A stretch of DNA of 5,916 bases, taken from positions 1 to 5,916 of the forward strand of contig CAINXK010000501.1 of assembly GCA_903854805.1 (NCBI GenBank), read 5' to 3'. Below the pieces are notes generated by a model. It was given only the letters and a program-made list of their open reading frames with translations, made no database searches and was not told where the DNA came from. The DNA comes from an uncultured Anaerolineae bacterium. GTDB taxonomy: Bacteria; Chloroflexota; Anaerolineae; Anaerolineales; Villigracilaceae. Below are positions 1-5,916 of this stretch, in pieces (within the stretch, counting starts at the first letter, position 1; every line of letters begins with the position of its first letter). Both the position numbers and the translations under genes were made by a program.

Positions 1-708
1 CTGCATCCCTTTCTAGGGAACCAGCGTACTGCCGCCCTGAGAGTTGGTTTGCTGGGAGCCTACCTGGGACGCGGAGCCATGCTGTTCATGGCCAGCTTCC
101 TCATTCATAATTCATGGATCAAGTTGATCGGCGCCGCCTACCTGATCCACCTGGCCTTCGATAGCATAGAGGATATGTCCGGCGGTGGCAGCGAAGAAGA
201 CGGCCAGGGCAAACCAATCCAGACCAAATCGTTCTGGGCAACTGTACTCACTGTCGAACTGATGGACCTGGTCTTCAGCATCGACAACGTCGTCGCGGCG
301 GTCTCGCTTTCCAAAATGCTCTGGGTGGTCATGCTCGGTGTGGCCATCGGTATTTTAACCATGCGTTATGCGGCCGGGCTGTTCAGCTACGCCGTTGAAC
401 GTGAACCCATCCTCAAACAGGCAGCCTACATCCTGGTGATGATCATTGGTGTGGAATTGATCCTCGAACAGGTCTGGCATGTTGAAATCTCAGACATGCT
501 GCGCTTCGGATTATCGATCAGTACCATCCTGCTTTCGCTCGCCTATGCGCACTTCAAACCCCTCCAAAAACTTCGTTTCATCCTGATCTGGTTTGCCCAG
601 GGGATTGGAATTGTAAACGAGCTGGTAGATTGGCTGCTGGCACCCTTGCGCGGCATTCTCAATCTATTCAGCAGCGCCTTGCGCGCCATCGGCAAAGCCC
701 GGGCCTGA
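1..708 (+). CDS. TerC family (YkoY-type) integral membrane protein, 5' truncated
   Basis: The reading frame is open from the first base of the window to TGA at 706-708, giving about 235 visible residues. The first in-frame start-like codon (TTG at 49) is not the true start, because family-like sequence (GNQRTAALRVGLLGAYLGR) already precedes it. I estimate that roughly 50 N-terminal residues, including the first membrane helix and its acidic metal-site motif, lie outside the window. The second hallmark motif is visible: ELMDLVFSIDNVVAA, with Asp codons at 265-267 and 283-285 (DxxFSxDN). Around it are several hydrophobic helices, and a short hydrophilic Gly/Glu-rich loop (SGGGSEEDGQG) precedes the motif. 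Known of the family: TerC proteins are polytopic inner-membrane proteins linked to tellurite resistance and, more recently, to Mn2+ efflux or metal supply to exported enzymes. The substrate here is inferred only. It converges on the GNAT gene at 951-1391. Confidence 0.9.
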   Translation: MHPFLGNQRTAALRVGLLGAYLGRGAMLFMASFLIHNSWIKLIGAAYLIHLAFDSIEDMSGGGSEEDGQGKPIQTKSFWATVLTVELMDLVFSIDNVVAAVSLSKMLWVVMLGVAIGILTMRYAAGLFSYAVEREPILKQAAYILVMIIGVELILEQVWHVEISDMLRFGLSISTILLSLAYAHFKPLQKLRFILIWFAQGIGIVNELVDWLLAPLRGILNLFSSALRAIGKARA

Positions 709-901
709 GCGCGGTTCAGCAAAATGATCACGCGGAACCGTTCCAGCAATTTGATCGGATTGAACGTTAATAATGTTACCCAAAGTCCCTGCAAAAAACA
801 GGCACGTAAGGTTTTTGTGAGGCGAACCCAAGCCGACATTTCCCTTTATCCATGCTCCGGTGATTTAGCTGGGGCACCTGGCACAAAAATACCATTAAAA
901 C

Positions 902-938
902 ACAGACGGGCGCGGATAATTGATCCACGCCCGTCTGT
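902..938 (-). terminator. Rho-independent terminator of the GNAT gene, possibly bidirectional
   Basis: An 11-bp perfect stem, ACAGACGGGCG (902-912) with CGCCCGTCTGT (928-938), is extended after one C/A mismatch by GGAT/ATCC (914-917 with 923-926) around a 5-base loop. It starts 12 bases past the GNAT stop codon. Read on the - strand, the hairpin is followed by a T-rich stretch (GTTTTAATGGTATTTTT). On the + strand no T-run follows, so it is better for the GNAT gene than for TerC, though it sits between two convergent genes and could block both. Confidence 0.75.
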
Positions 939-950
939 ATGAAGCCGCTC

Positions 951-1391
951 TTAGGCCTCGATATTTTTCTCCATCCACACCAGGTGAATTGTCCCCAGGT
1001 GCAGGGTCGGCAGTTCGGCAATGTGAAATCCGAACTTCTCAAAATAAGCGGTTGCCGTCACCCTGGACATGGCACCCAGGGTCTTATAGCCTTTTTCCCT
1101 GGCGCGTTTCTCCACATGCTCTATCAGCTTCCGGCCAATACCCTTATGCTGGTATTCCGGCGCCACCACCAGGTGCGATAGATGCCCGGCAGTCGCAGAC
1201 TTTTCGTACAGCTTGACGGCCCCGACAATCTCACCTGCCTCGTTCAATGCGACAAAATGATCGCTGATCGGTTCGTAATCATCCTTCTCTGTACCCCGGG
1301 GGTGTCCACCGGGTTCGCGCAAAACCCTGTAACGCAGAGCATAATAAGCTTTGAACTGTTCTTTGGTAGTGGGTGTAATAATGGTGATCAT
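951..1391 (-). CDS. GNAT family N-acetyltransferase
   Basis: A 146-residue cytoplasmic protein, the usual size for a single GNAT domain, which transfers acetyl from acetyl-CoA to an amine. The acetyl-CoA pyrophosphate-binding motif A is clear: HLSHLVVAPEYQHKGIGRKL, with the loop Q81-H-K-G-I-G86, then a helix (HVEKRAREKG). Motif B follows as TATAYFEKFGF (residues 112-122). The N-terminal part (YYALRYRVLREPGGHPRGTE, residues 16-35) resembles a GNAT subgroup that carries a conserved RYxVLR-PxGxPxGTEKDD segment. The substrate cannot be read from sequence. Start choice: ATG at 1391 has GGAG five bases upstream, whereas the frame also opens at TTG 1427, which lacks a good ribosome binding site and would sit almost at the predicted transcription start. 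The gene is divergent from the ATPase gene and convergent with TerC. Confidence 0.9.
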   Translation of the reverse strand: MITIITPTTKEQFKAYYALRYRVLREPGGHPRGTEKDDYEPISDHFVALNEAGEIVGAVKLYEKSATAGHLSHLVVAPEYQHKGIGRKLIEHVEKRAREKGYKTLGAMSRVTATAYFEKFGFHIAELPTLHLGTIHLVWMEKNIEA

Positions 1392-1438
1392 AATTTCTCC
1401 GATCTCGGCAAATACCCGTTTATCCAATACTCATTTCG

Positions 1439-1444
1439 ATTATA
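1439..1444 (-). promoter_or_regulatory. Putative -10 element of the GNAT gene
   Basis: On the - strand this is a perfect TATAAT, about 48 bases ahead of the ATG at 1391, giving an inferred leader of about 40 bases. The best -35-like hexamer, TTGATA (1465-1470), is 20 bases upstream, which is longer than the usual 16-18. The assignment therefore rests mainly on the -10 match and its position in the divergent intergenic region. Confidence 0.45.
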
Positions 1445-1559
1445 CTTCTACACAGCTGAAAAATTATCAAAAGTGGAAAAGCGACTTCACCCACGTGTTT
1501 ATGGGCGAAAATAGAAGAATTGAGAACATCAGCATCAAACCACCATTTGCAATCTTGTT

Positions 1560-1565
1560 TTGACC
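1560..1565 (+). promoter_or_regulatory. Weak putative -35 element for the ATPase gene
   Basis: TTGACC matches the -35 consensus at five of six positions and lies about 60 bases ahead of the ATPase start. The hexamer expected 17-18 bases downstream (TTCATA, 1584-1589) is a poor -10 match. Position and -35 quality support it, and the -10 does not. Confidence 0.25.
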
Positions 1566-1588
1566 AGCCACGATTTACAGAATTTCAT

Positions 1589-1608
1589 AACCATCATTGA
1601 AGATGGTT
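1589..1608 (+). promoter_or_regulatory. 20-bp inverted repeat ahead of the ATPase ribosome binding site
   Basis: AACCATC (1589-1595) and GATGGTT (1602-1608) form a perfect 7-bp dyad around a 6-base spacer. It ends five bases before the GGAG at 1614-1617 and overlaps or follows the likely promoter. It could be an operator for a regulator that senses the transported ion, or a small mRNA hairpin tuning translation. No T-run follows, so it is not a terminator. The role is inference. Confidence 0.35.
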
Positions 1609-1624
1609 TCCCCGGAGAAGTTTT

Positions 1625-4525
1625 ATGGCCAACGAGAAACTACCCAAACCAGAACAACAGAACTGGCATACGCTTTCATCCCGTGAGGTCCTCACCAGTC
1701 TCGGTGTGGCTGAACACGGTCTGAGTGCCAGCGATGTCCAAATCCGCACGGAACAATACGGGCTAAACCAGCTGACTGAGGCATCTCGGCCTGGTTTCCT
1801 TTCGATGCTATGGGACCAGCTCAAAGATTTCGTCGTCATGCTGCTGATCATCGCGTCGGTCATCTCAATCTTTTTGGGCGAGATGGTGGATGCTGCCGCT
1901 ATCATGGCCATTGTTGTGCTCAACGCAGTGCTGGGCATCGTTCAGGAACGCCGCGCCGAGGAAGCCCTGGCTGCCCTGAAGAAACTGGCCGCACCCGAAG
2001 CGCATGTACTACGTGATGGCCAGCGCATCACCATCCCCGGACGTGAGCTCGTCCCCGGAGATATCGTCTATCTCGAGGCCGGAAATTTCATCCCCGCCGA
2101 TCTGCGCTTGCTGGAGGCGATCAACCTGCGCGTGGAAGAAGCCTCTCTAACGGGTGAATCGCTGGCGGTTCAGAAAAATGCCGCCATGCAGCTGCAACCG
2201 GGCGCCCCGCTCGGAGACCGAAAAAATTCAGCCTTTATGGGCACCACAGTTTCCTACGGGCGCGGGCGTGGTGTGGTGACTGGCACAGGCATGAAAACCC
2301 AGCTGGGCTTAATCGCCACCATGCTTCAAAGTGTCGAAACCGAAGAAACACCGCTCCAACGCCGGTTGAACGAACTGGGTAAAACCCTCAGCATCGGCGC
2401 GCTGTTCCTGGTGACCCTGGTATTTTTAGTCGCCATCTTCTACGATACCGACCTGGCCATGCTCTTCAGCGCCCCGTTGACATACTTCAGCCAATTTGCC
2501 AAACCGCTCACCGATGCTTTCCTGATCGCTGTCAGCCTGGCCATCGCCGCTGTTCCTGAAGGTCTGCCCGCCGTCGTCACCATCAGCCTGGCCCTGGGCA
2601 TGCAAGAAATGGTCCACCGGCACGCTCTCATTCGCAAGCTCTCTTCGGTCGAGACCCTCGGTTCGGCCACAACTATCTGTTCAGACAAAACCGGCACCCT
2701 GACCCAGAACGAAATGACCGTCACGCGCCTGTGGGCTGCAAACCAGTTTGTTTCGGTCACAGGTACCGGCTATTCCCCAAAAGGTGATTTCCAGGTCACT
2801 GGAAAAACTATCCAAATTGCAGATTACCCGGCCGTGATGACTGCGCTCTGGCTGGGTGTCATTAATAACGACGCCGAGCTTGCAGCTGGCGGCGAAACCA
2901 TCCAGGTTGTAGGCGACCCAACCGAAGCCGCCCTGATCGTGGCGGCTGAAAAGGCCGGGGCGATGCACAAAGACCTGGACGAAGCCTACCCACGCGAGAA
3001 CGAAGTACCCTTTGATTCAGAACGCAAGCGCATGATTACCATTCACACCGTGGCTGCGCCAAGCCCAGATGACCCTTCACCCTTCCATAACAATACCCAC
3101 AAAGATTGGCGCGTAATCGCAGTCAAAGGCGCGCCAGATGTGGTTCTCAAACTGTGCAGCAGCCACCAGAGCATGGACGATCACTCAGTTCCGCTCGACG
3201 AATCTGCCCGCCAGGCCATCCTGGATGCCAACGATGCCATGACACGTGACGCTCTGCGCGTGCTGGGCGTGGCTTACCGGATAGTTCCCAACATCGTTGG
3301 CGAGCTTAGCGCTGATAATCTTGAACAGGATCTGATCTTTGTCGGTCTGATCGGCATGATCGACCCACCGCGCGAGGAAGTTAAAGTGGCCCTGGCCACC
3401 GCCAGACATGCCGGCATCCGCACCGTCATGATCACAGGCGATTTCCCCAACACTGCCCGCGCCATCGCCGAAGCGATCGGGCTGTTACGCCCCGGCAAAA
3501 AGGTCATGACTGGTGCCGAGTTGGACGCCATCACAGATGCCCAGCTGATCAGTGTCATCGCAGACACCGATGTTTTTGCGCGGGTTTCCCCCGAACACAA
3601 GATGCGCATCGTAGATGCCCTGCAGGCTAACAATGAGGTTGTCGCCATGACCGGCGATGGTGTCAATGATGCGCCGGCTATCAAACGCGCCGATATCGGC
3701 ATCGCCATGGGTATCACCGGCACCGATGTGGCCAAGGAAACCGCTGACATGGTGCTGACCGATGATAATTACGCCAGCATTGTCTCGGCCGTTGCCCAGG
3801 GACGCATCATTTACGGCAATATTCGCAAATTTGTCTTCTTCCTGCTCTCATCCAACGTGGCCGAGATCATGATCATCTTCCTGGCAACCCTGGCCGGCCT
3901 GCCCGCCCCGCTGACTGCCATTCAGCTGCTCTGGCTCAACCTGATCACCGATGGTGCCCCAGCCCTGGCACTCGCCATGGAAAAAGGCGACCCGGACATC
4001 ATGGATCACAAACCGCGCCCCAGGAATGAACCTATCATCAACGCTTCCATGCGCACCGGCATCATCGTCCAGACCTTCGCACAGACCGGCGCAGTACTGA
4101 CCGCCTTCTGCCTGGGCCTGCTCTGGGAACTGGGCAGCCTCGGTCACCTGCCCGCAGCCGGTCAAAGCGGGCTGGCCTTTCTGCTCGGCTTCAACTGGCG
4201 CATCGTAGAACTGGACGCCCTGCGCACGGCCGAAACCATGGCCTTCATTACGCTTTCGCTGTGCGAACTCTTCCGCGCCTACACGGTGCGCTCAGAACGC
4301 GTCTCCATCTTCAAGCTGGGGGTATTCTCTAATAAATGGATGCAATACGCCGTGGGTGTCTCACTGGCGCTGCTCCTGCTGGTCTGCGTGGTGCCCTTCT
4401 TACAGAACATCTTCAACACACACTGGATGTCTGGGGCAGAATGGGCGGTTGTGCTCGGGTTGGGTATCATCCCGGCCATCTCTGAAGAAATTACCAAGTT
4501 TTTCCTGAGACGGCAAGACTCGTAG
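1625..4525 (+). CDS. P2A-type (SERCA/PMCA-like) cation-translocating P-type ATPase, probably Ca2+
   Basis: A complete 966-residue membrane pump that uses ATP to move a cation out of the cytoplasm. Domains in order: N-terminal cation-ATPase domain (about 10-60), M1-M2 (about 62-120), actuator domain with TGES at 176-179, M3-M4 with PEGLP at 311-315, P-domain phosphorylation site SDKTGTLT with D354, nucleotide domain with F463-D-S-E-R-K and KGAPD (501-505), then MITGD (602-606) and TGDGVNDAP (676-684), and M5-M10 to the C-terminus. By alignment from memory with rabbit SERCA, ion-site residues are retained: E312 (M4), N744 and E747 (M5), N772, T775 and D776 (M6), E881 (M8). That set fits Ca2+ rather than heavy-metal (P1B) or H+ (P3A) transport, although Mn2+ or another cation is possible. 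The ATG has GGAG seven bases upstream. The length is normal and no frameshift is seen. It ends ahead of a hairpin terminator at 4703-4732. Confidence 0.95.
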   Translation: MANEKLPKPEQQNWHTLSSREVLTSLGVAEHGLSASDVQIRTEQYGLNQLTEASRPGFLSMLWDQLKDFVVMLLIIASVISIFLGEMVDAAAIMAIVVLNAVLGIVQERRAEEALAALKKLAAPEAHVLRDGQRITIPGRELVPGDIVYLEAGNFIPADLRLLEAINLRVEEASLTGESLAVQKNAAMQLQPGAPLGDRKNSAFMGTTVSYGRGRGVVTGTGMKTQLGLIATMLQSVETEETPLQRRLNELGKTLSIGALFLVTLVFLVAIFYDTDLAMLFSAPLTYFSQFAKPLTDAFLIAVSLAIAAVPEGLPAVVTISLALGMQEMVHRHALIRKLSSVETLGSATTICSDKTGTLTQNEMTVTRLWAANQFVSVTGTGYSPKGDFQVTGKTIQIADYPAVMTALWLGVINNDAELAAGGETIQVVGDPTEAALIVAAEKAGAMHKDLDEAYPRENEVPFDSERKRMITIHTVAAPSPDDPSPFHNNTHKDWRVIAVKGAPDVVLKLCSSHQSMDDHSVPLDESARQAILDANDAMTRDALRVLGVAYRIVPNIVGELSADNLEQDLIFVGLIGMIDPPREEVKVALATARHAGIRTVMITGDFPNTARAIAEAIGLLRPGKKVMTGAELDAITDAQLISVIADTDVFARVSPEHKMRIVDALQANNEVVAMTGDGVNDAPAIKRADIGIAMGITGTDVAKETADMVLTDDNYASIVSAVAQGRIIYGNIRKFVFFLLSSNVAEIMIIFLATLAGLPAPLTAIQLLWLNLITDGAPALALAMEKGDPDIMDHKPRPRNEPIINASMRTGIIVQTFAQTGAVLTAFCLGLLWELGSLGHLPAAGQSGLAFLLGFNWRIVELDALRTAETMAFITLSLCELFRAYTVRSERVSIFKLGVFSNKWMQYAVGVSLALLLLVCVVPFLQNIFNTHWMSGAEWAVVLGLGIIPAISEEITKFFLRRQDS

Positions 4526-4702
4526 TTTGTGACATGAATTCATTTACGCAGAAACCGGTTTCCTTTCACCCAGCCTATCATTCCGGTTTTCCCTTGCCCC
4601 GCACAGGGTGGCGTTTTTGCGAAACCAACATAAGCTGCCTGCCTGAATAGCCTGCAGCAGTTTATAAAAAAAAGCACAACACTTTTTGTGACAAAAATAG
4701 GA

Positions 4703-4732
4703 AAAGCCGGGTGATTTTTTTCACCCGGCTTT
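4703..4732 (+). terminator. Bidirectional Rho-independent terminator between the ATPase and small secreted protein genes
   Basis: A perfect 12-bp stem, AAAGCCGGGTGA (4703-4714) with TCACCCGGCTTT (4721-4732), around a T6 loop. On the + strand the stem ends in TTT and is followed by CGTTTG. On the - strand it continues TTTTCCTATTTTTG. It lies 177 bases after the ATPase stop and 68 bases after the stop of the convergent secreted-protein gene at 4801, so it can end both transcripts and is probably stronger for the - strand. Confidence 0.85.
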
Positions 4733-4800
4733 CGTTTGAAGTTACAAACACCAAACTTCATGGCCCTCAGTCAGTGAACAATGTGTGCTTGGTAAGCTTG

Positions 4801-5169
4801 TTATTTGTTCTTAATGTCATGCGCGTGAGTCACCTTGGGCAAGGATGTGGTGAACCAAGTCCCGGCGATATAACCCTTGGCAGCATAACCGTGATATTGA
4901 GTAAGCTTACCTGGCGCCTGGCAATCTACATGAGTATCATCCTGGGCAGCACAATGCAAACCATATACAGTATGGTTAACTACAATGCTTGCTTTTGCCA
5001 ATTCGGCTGGGGTGAAAGTGCCGACTGTATGGAAGGTCAGCACAACGCCTTTATTAGGTACAAATTTTACTCCAGCCAGTCCAATACTCTTATTTGAAAC
5101 ACCAGCAGTCGTCACAAGAATCGCCAATAAAGAAACCAACACAACAGCTGTGAAGATAGACCTTTTCAT
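4801..5169 (-). CDS. Small secreted protein of unknown function with a cysteine pair
   Basis: A 122-residue protein that I do not recognise. Residues 1-23 are a textbook Sec signal peptide: MKR, a hydrophobic core (FTAVVLVSLLAILV), then TTAG near the likely cleavage site. The mature part of about 100 residues looks beta-rich (VKFVPNKGVVLTFHTVGTF) and has two cysteines, C73 and C83 (HCAAQDDTHVDC), well placed for a disulfide. It should therefore act outside the cytoplasmic membrane. It has no lipobox, no membrane helix beyond the signal and no catalytic motif that I can name. Start choice: ATG at 5169 has GGAGG four bases upstream and begins the signal peptide. The in-frame ATG at 5217 would put a non-signal-like leader ahead of it and sits almost at the predicted transcription start. 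Base composition looks more AT-rich than the ATPase gene. It has its own promoter (5230-5257) and a terminator at 4703-4732. Confidence 0.75.
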   Translation of the reverse strand: MKRSIFTAVVLVSLLAILVTTAGVSNKSIGLAGVKFVPNKGVVLTFHTVGTFTPAELAKASIVVNHTVYGLHCAAQDDTHVDCQAPGKLTQYHGYAAKGYIAGTWFTTSLPKVTHAHDIKNK

Positions 5170-5229
5170 AGAACCTCCGGCGGAACATATGGATCTGATT
5201 ATTCTACCGAGGGCCATGCTACCAAATAT

Positions 5230-5257
5230 ATATTACAACGTTTTTGGGAAAATTCAA
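5230..5257 (-). promoter_or_regulatory. Putative promoter of the 4801-5169 secreted-protein gene
   Basis: On the - strand, TTGAAT (5252-5257) and TAATAT (5230-5235) are separated by 16 bases, a reasonable sigma-70-type pair. The inferred transcription start near 5223 gives a leader of about 54 bases before the GGAGG-led ATG at 5169. This supports separate transcription from the upstream secreted-protein gene. Confidence 0.45.
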
Positions 5258-5298
5258 GACCTAATTCAAAATTTCACAAATGACCTGCTTCCCCACCC

Positions 5299-5318
5299 AA
5301 AAGCCACCCCGCGGGTGG
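5299..5318 (-). terminator. Possible short terminator downstream of the 5416-5790 gene
   Basis: Read on the - strand, CCACCC (5313-5318) pairs with GGGTGG (5304-5309) around a GCG loop and is followed by C and TTTT (5299-5302). The stem is GC-rich but only 6 bp and the T-run is short, so it is a weak terminator by itself. It overlaps, and would compete with, the longer hairpin at 5310-5344. It lies about 100 bases after the stop codon at 5416. Confidence 0.35.
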
Positions 5319-5358
5319 GTGCAGAAAGCCTGCATCTACCCGCGAGAGATTTTATTTT
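5310..5358 (+). terminator. 15-bp hairpin with U-rich tail, terminator-like in the + direction
   Basis: The arms 5310-5324 and 5330-5344 pair over 15 positions around the loop AAAGC. In + strand RNA all 15 pair, two of them as G-U wobbles. In - strand RNA the same two positions become A/C mismatches. On the + side the hairpin is followed by AGAGATTTTATTTT (5345-5358), the shape of an intrinsic terminator. No + strand gene that would need it is recognised, because both neighbouring genes are on the - strand. It may simply be a barrier between them. Confidence 0.45.
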
Positions 5359-5415
5359 CCAGCGGCTGCCATCTCCGGCAGCTTGATCACATCTTTGCGT
5401 GTTTTACCCAATTTT

Positions 5416-5790
5416 TTAACGGATGATCAAGTTCGTCTTGCAGTCAAGAAAGATTTTACGGTTGCCCGTGATGCGCAGCAACTTGGCAGTCTGCCGCCCG
5501 CAAGCCCAGAAAGTGACCACGTAATTGCCTTGCTCAATACGATAATCATTCCTGCCGAGGTAGCCACCATACTGATAGATCTTGGTAAAGCCAAGTCTAG
5601 ACTTTCCGTCCATGATGAAGTTCATCAACCCACCGGTGTTGTTCACCACGGTAAACGTGACCAGCGTGATGGGCGGGTGAGCTTGAACCGAACCCGGCTG
5701 CTGTGGGGCCCTGGCCGGTGAAAATGTAAAAGCCTGTGGAACAAGACTGACCAGGATTAAAACCGCGACGATAAAACGCCTTATTTTCAT
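5416..5790 (-). CDS. Small secreted protein of unknown function, ACG...C type
   Basis: A 124-residue exported protein without a function that I can name. The signal peptide has MKIRR, a hydrophobic core (FIVAVLILVSLV) and an ARA cleavage motif at 26-28. The mature region is a beta-rich domain starting VTFTVVNNTGG, with G-Y-rich strands (IYQYGGYLG), then IEQGNYVVTFWACG and LDC. C97 and C117 probably form a disulfide. This pattern (a valine-rich strand with N-N/K-T-G, then a G-Y strand ending in ACG, then a final Cys) matches small proteins I recall from Anaerolineae genomes, but that is memory, not a search. ATG at 5790 is preceded by GGAGG three bases upstream, a tight but workable spacing, and it begins the signal peptide. 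A lysine-rich extension follows in another frame after the stop, as described in the findings. It is on the same strand as the 4801-5169 gene but 246 bases away. Confidence 0.75.
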   Translation of the reverse strand: MKIRRFIVAVLILVSLVPQAFTFSPARAPQQPGSVQAHPPITLVTFTVVNNTGGLMNFIMDGKSRLGFTKIYQYGGYLGRNDYRIEQGNYVVTFWACGRQTAKLLRITGNRKIFLDCKTNLIIR

Positions 5791-5866
5791 CTTCCTCCAA
5801 AATTAATACATCGAAGAAACAATTTTTTTATCTGCGTACTGTTCCAAAAATGCCTATATTAATTTT

Positions 5867-5916
5867 ATGCCACAGCAGCATCTGAATACTATTAAAACCC
5901 TTGCAAGAACCCAACA
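5867..5916 (+). CDS. Possible start of a leaderless gene, truncated by the window edge
   Basis: From ATG at 5867 the frame stays open to the end of the window and reads MPQQHLNTIKTLARTQ, a plausible helical N-terminus. No Shine-Dalgarno sequence precedes it, but TATATT (5855-5860) ends six bases before the ATG, the spacing expected if transcription starts at or next to the start codon. It would be divergent from the secreted-protein gene ending its 5' side at 5790. Sixteen codons without a stop are weak evidence, so this is a candidate only. Confidence 0.3.
   Translation, partial: MPQQHLNTIKTLARTQ

Noticed and set aside
714..756. An imperfect direct repeat (GTTCAGCAAAATGATC at 714-729 and GTTCCAGCAATTTGATC at 740-756)
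   Set aside because: There are only two diverged copies with 14 matching positions and no link to a gene start or mobile element, so this is probably chance.
724..942. A 72-codon + strand frame in the TerC-GNAT gap
   Set aside because: It has no ribosome binding site and an arginine/proline-rich translation without domain character, and it runs into the terminator hairpin. I see no gene in 709-950.
1392..1427. A longer GNAT protein starting at TTG 1427 (12 extra residues)
   Set aside because: It has no ribosome binding site and would begin within a few bases of the inferred transcription start set by TATAAT at 1439-1444. ATG 1391 has a good GGAG.
1430..1624. A yybP-ykoY manganese riboswitch ahead of the ATPase
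   Set aside because: I looked because the TerC/ATPase context invites it. No GGGGAG-type core or multi-stem arrangement is visible, and the region is AT-rich with only short dyads.
4526..4702. A small RNA or regulatory element in the ATPase-terminator gap, prompted by the palindrome GAAACCGGTTTC at 4551-4562 and TTTTTG-TGA-CAAAAA near 4683-4697
   Set aside because: These are short isolated dyads with no promoter that I can recognise. The gap looks like an ordinary 3' untranslated region.
4711..5097. Long + strand open frames covering the small secreted genes (also 4985-5386 and 5383-5721)
   Set aside because: They lie antisense to genes with signal peptides and strong ribosome binding sites, lack their own start signals, and translate to low-plausibility proteins.
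5170..5217. A longer form of the 4801-5169 protein starting at ATG 5217
   Set aside because: It would place 16 unrelated residues ahead of a textbook signal peptide, and the internal ATG at 5169 carries GGAGG.
1..5916. CRISPR array, tRNA, rRNA, insertion sequence or phage genes
   Set aside because: I saw no regularly spaced repeats, tRNA-like cloverleaf, transposase or integrase motif, or terminal inverted repeats.

Overview
The window is bacterial, moderately GC-rich chromosomal DNA with clear Shine-Dalgarno-led genes. It suggests a Gram-negative-like or Chloroflexota (Anaerolineae-type) organism. That placement is an inference from the overall style: a YkoY-type TerC protein, a SERCA-like P-type ATPase, and two tiny Sec-exported proteins with one cysteine pair each, of a kind I associate with Anaerolineae. 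No taxonomic marker gene is present, so confidence in the lineage is low to moderate.

Layout from left to right. (1) Positions 1-708, + strand: the C-terminal part of a TerC/YkoY-family membrane protein, cut by the left window edge. (2) Positions 951-1391, - strand: a GNAT N-acetyltransferase convergent with the TerC gene, followed by a strong hairpin terminator at 902-938. (3) Positions 1392-1624: a divergent intergenic region with a TATAAT element for the GNAT gene and a 20-bp dyad just ahead of the ATPase ribosome binding site. (4) Positions 1625-4525, + strand: a complete 966-residue P2A (SERCA/PMCA-like) cation-transporting ATPase that dominates the window. (5) Positions 4703-4732: a perfect 12-bp hairpin acting as a bidirectional terminator between convergent genes. 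(6) Positions 4801-5169 and 5416-5790, - strand: two small secreted proteins of unknown function, separated by a hairpin-rich spacer with a recognisable promoter. (7) Positions 5867-5916, + strand: a possible start of another gene, leaderless in appearance, running off the right edge. No gap between genes exceeds 300 bases.

Functionally, the TerC-like protein and the P2A ATPase both belong to families that move divalent cations (Mn2+ or Ca2+) across the cytoplasmic membrane, so a metal-homeostasis neighbourhood is plausible. The GNAT gene lies between them in the opposite orientation, so they are not an operon, and I see no manganese riboswitch. The two secreted proteins have their own terminators and at least one its own promoter. 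Nothing here amounts to a clear novel multi-gene system. The items most worth a second look are the two uncharacterised secreted proteins, a possible frameshift at the end of the second one, and the wrong-way terminator-like hairpin between them.
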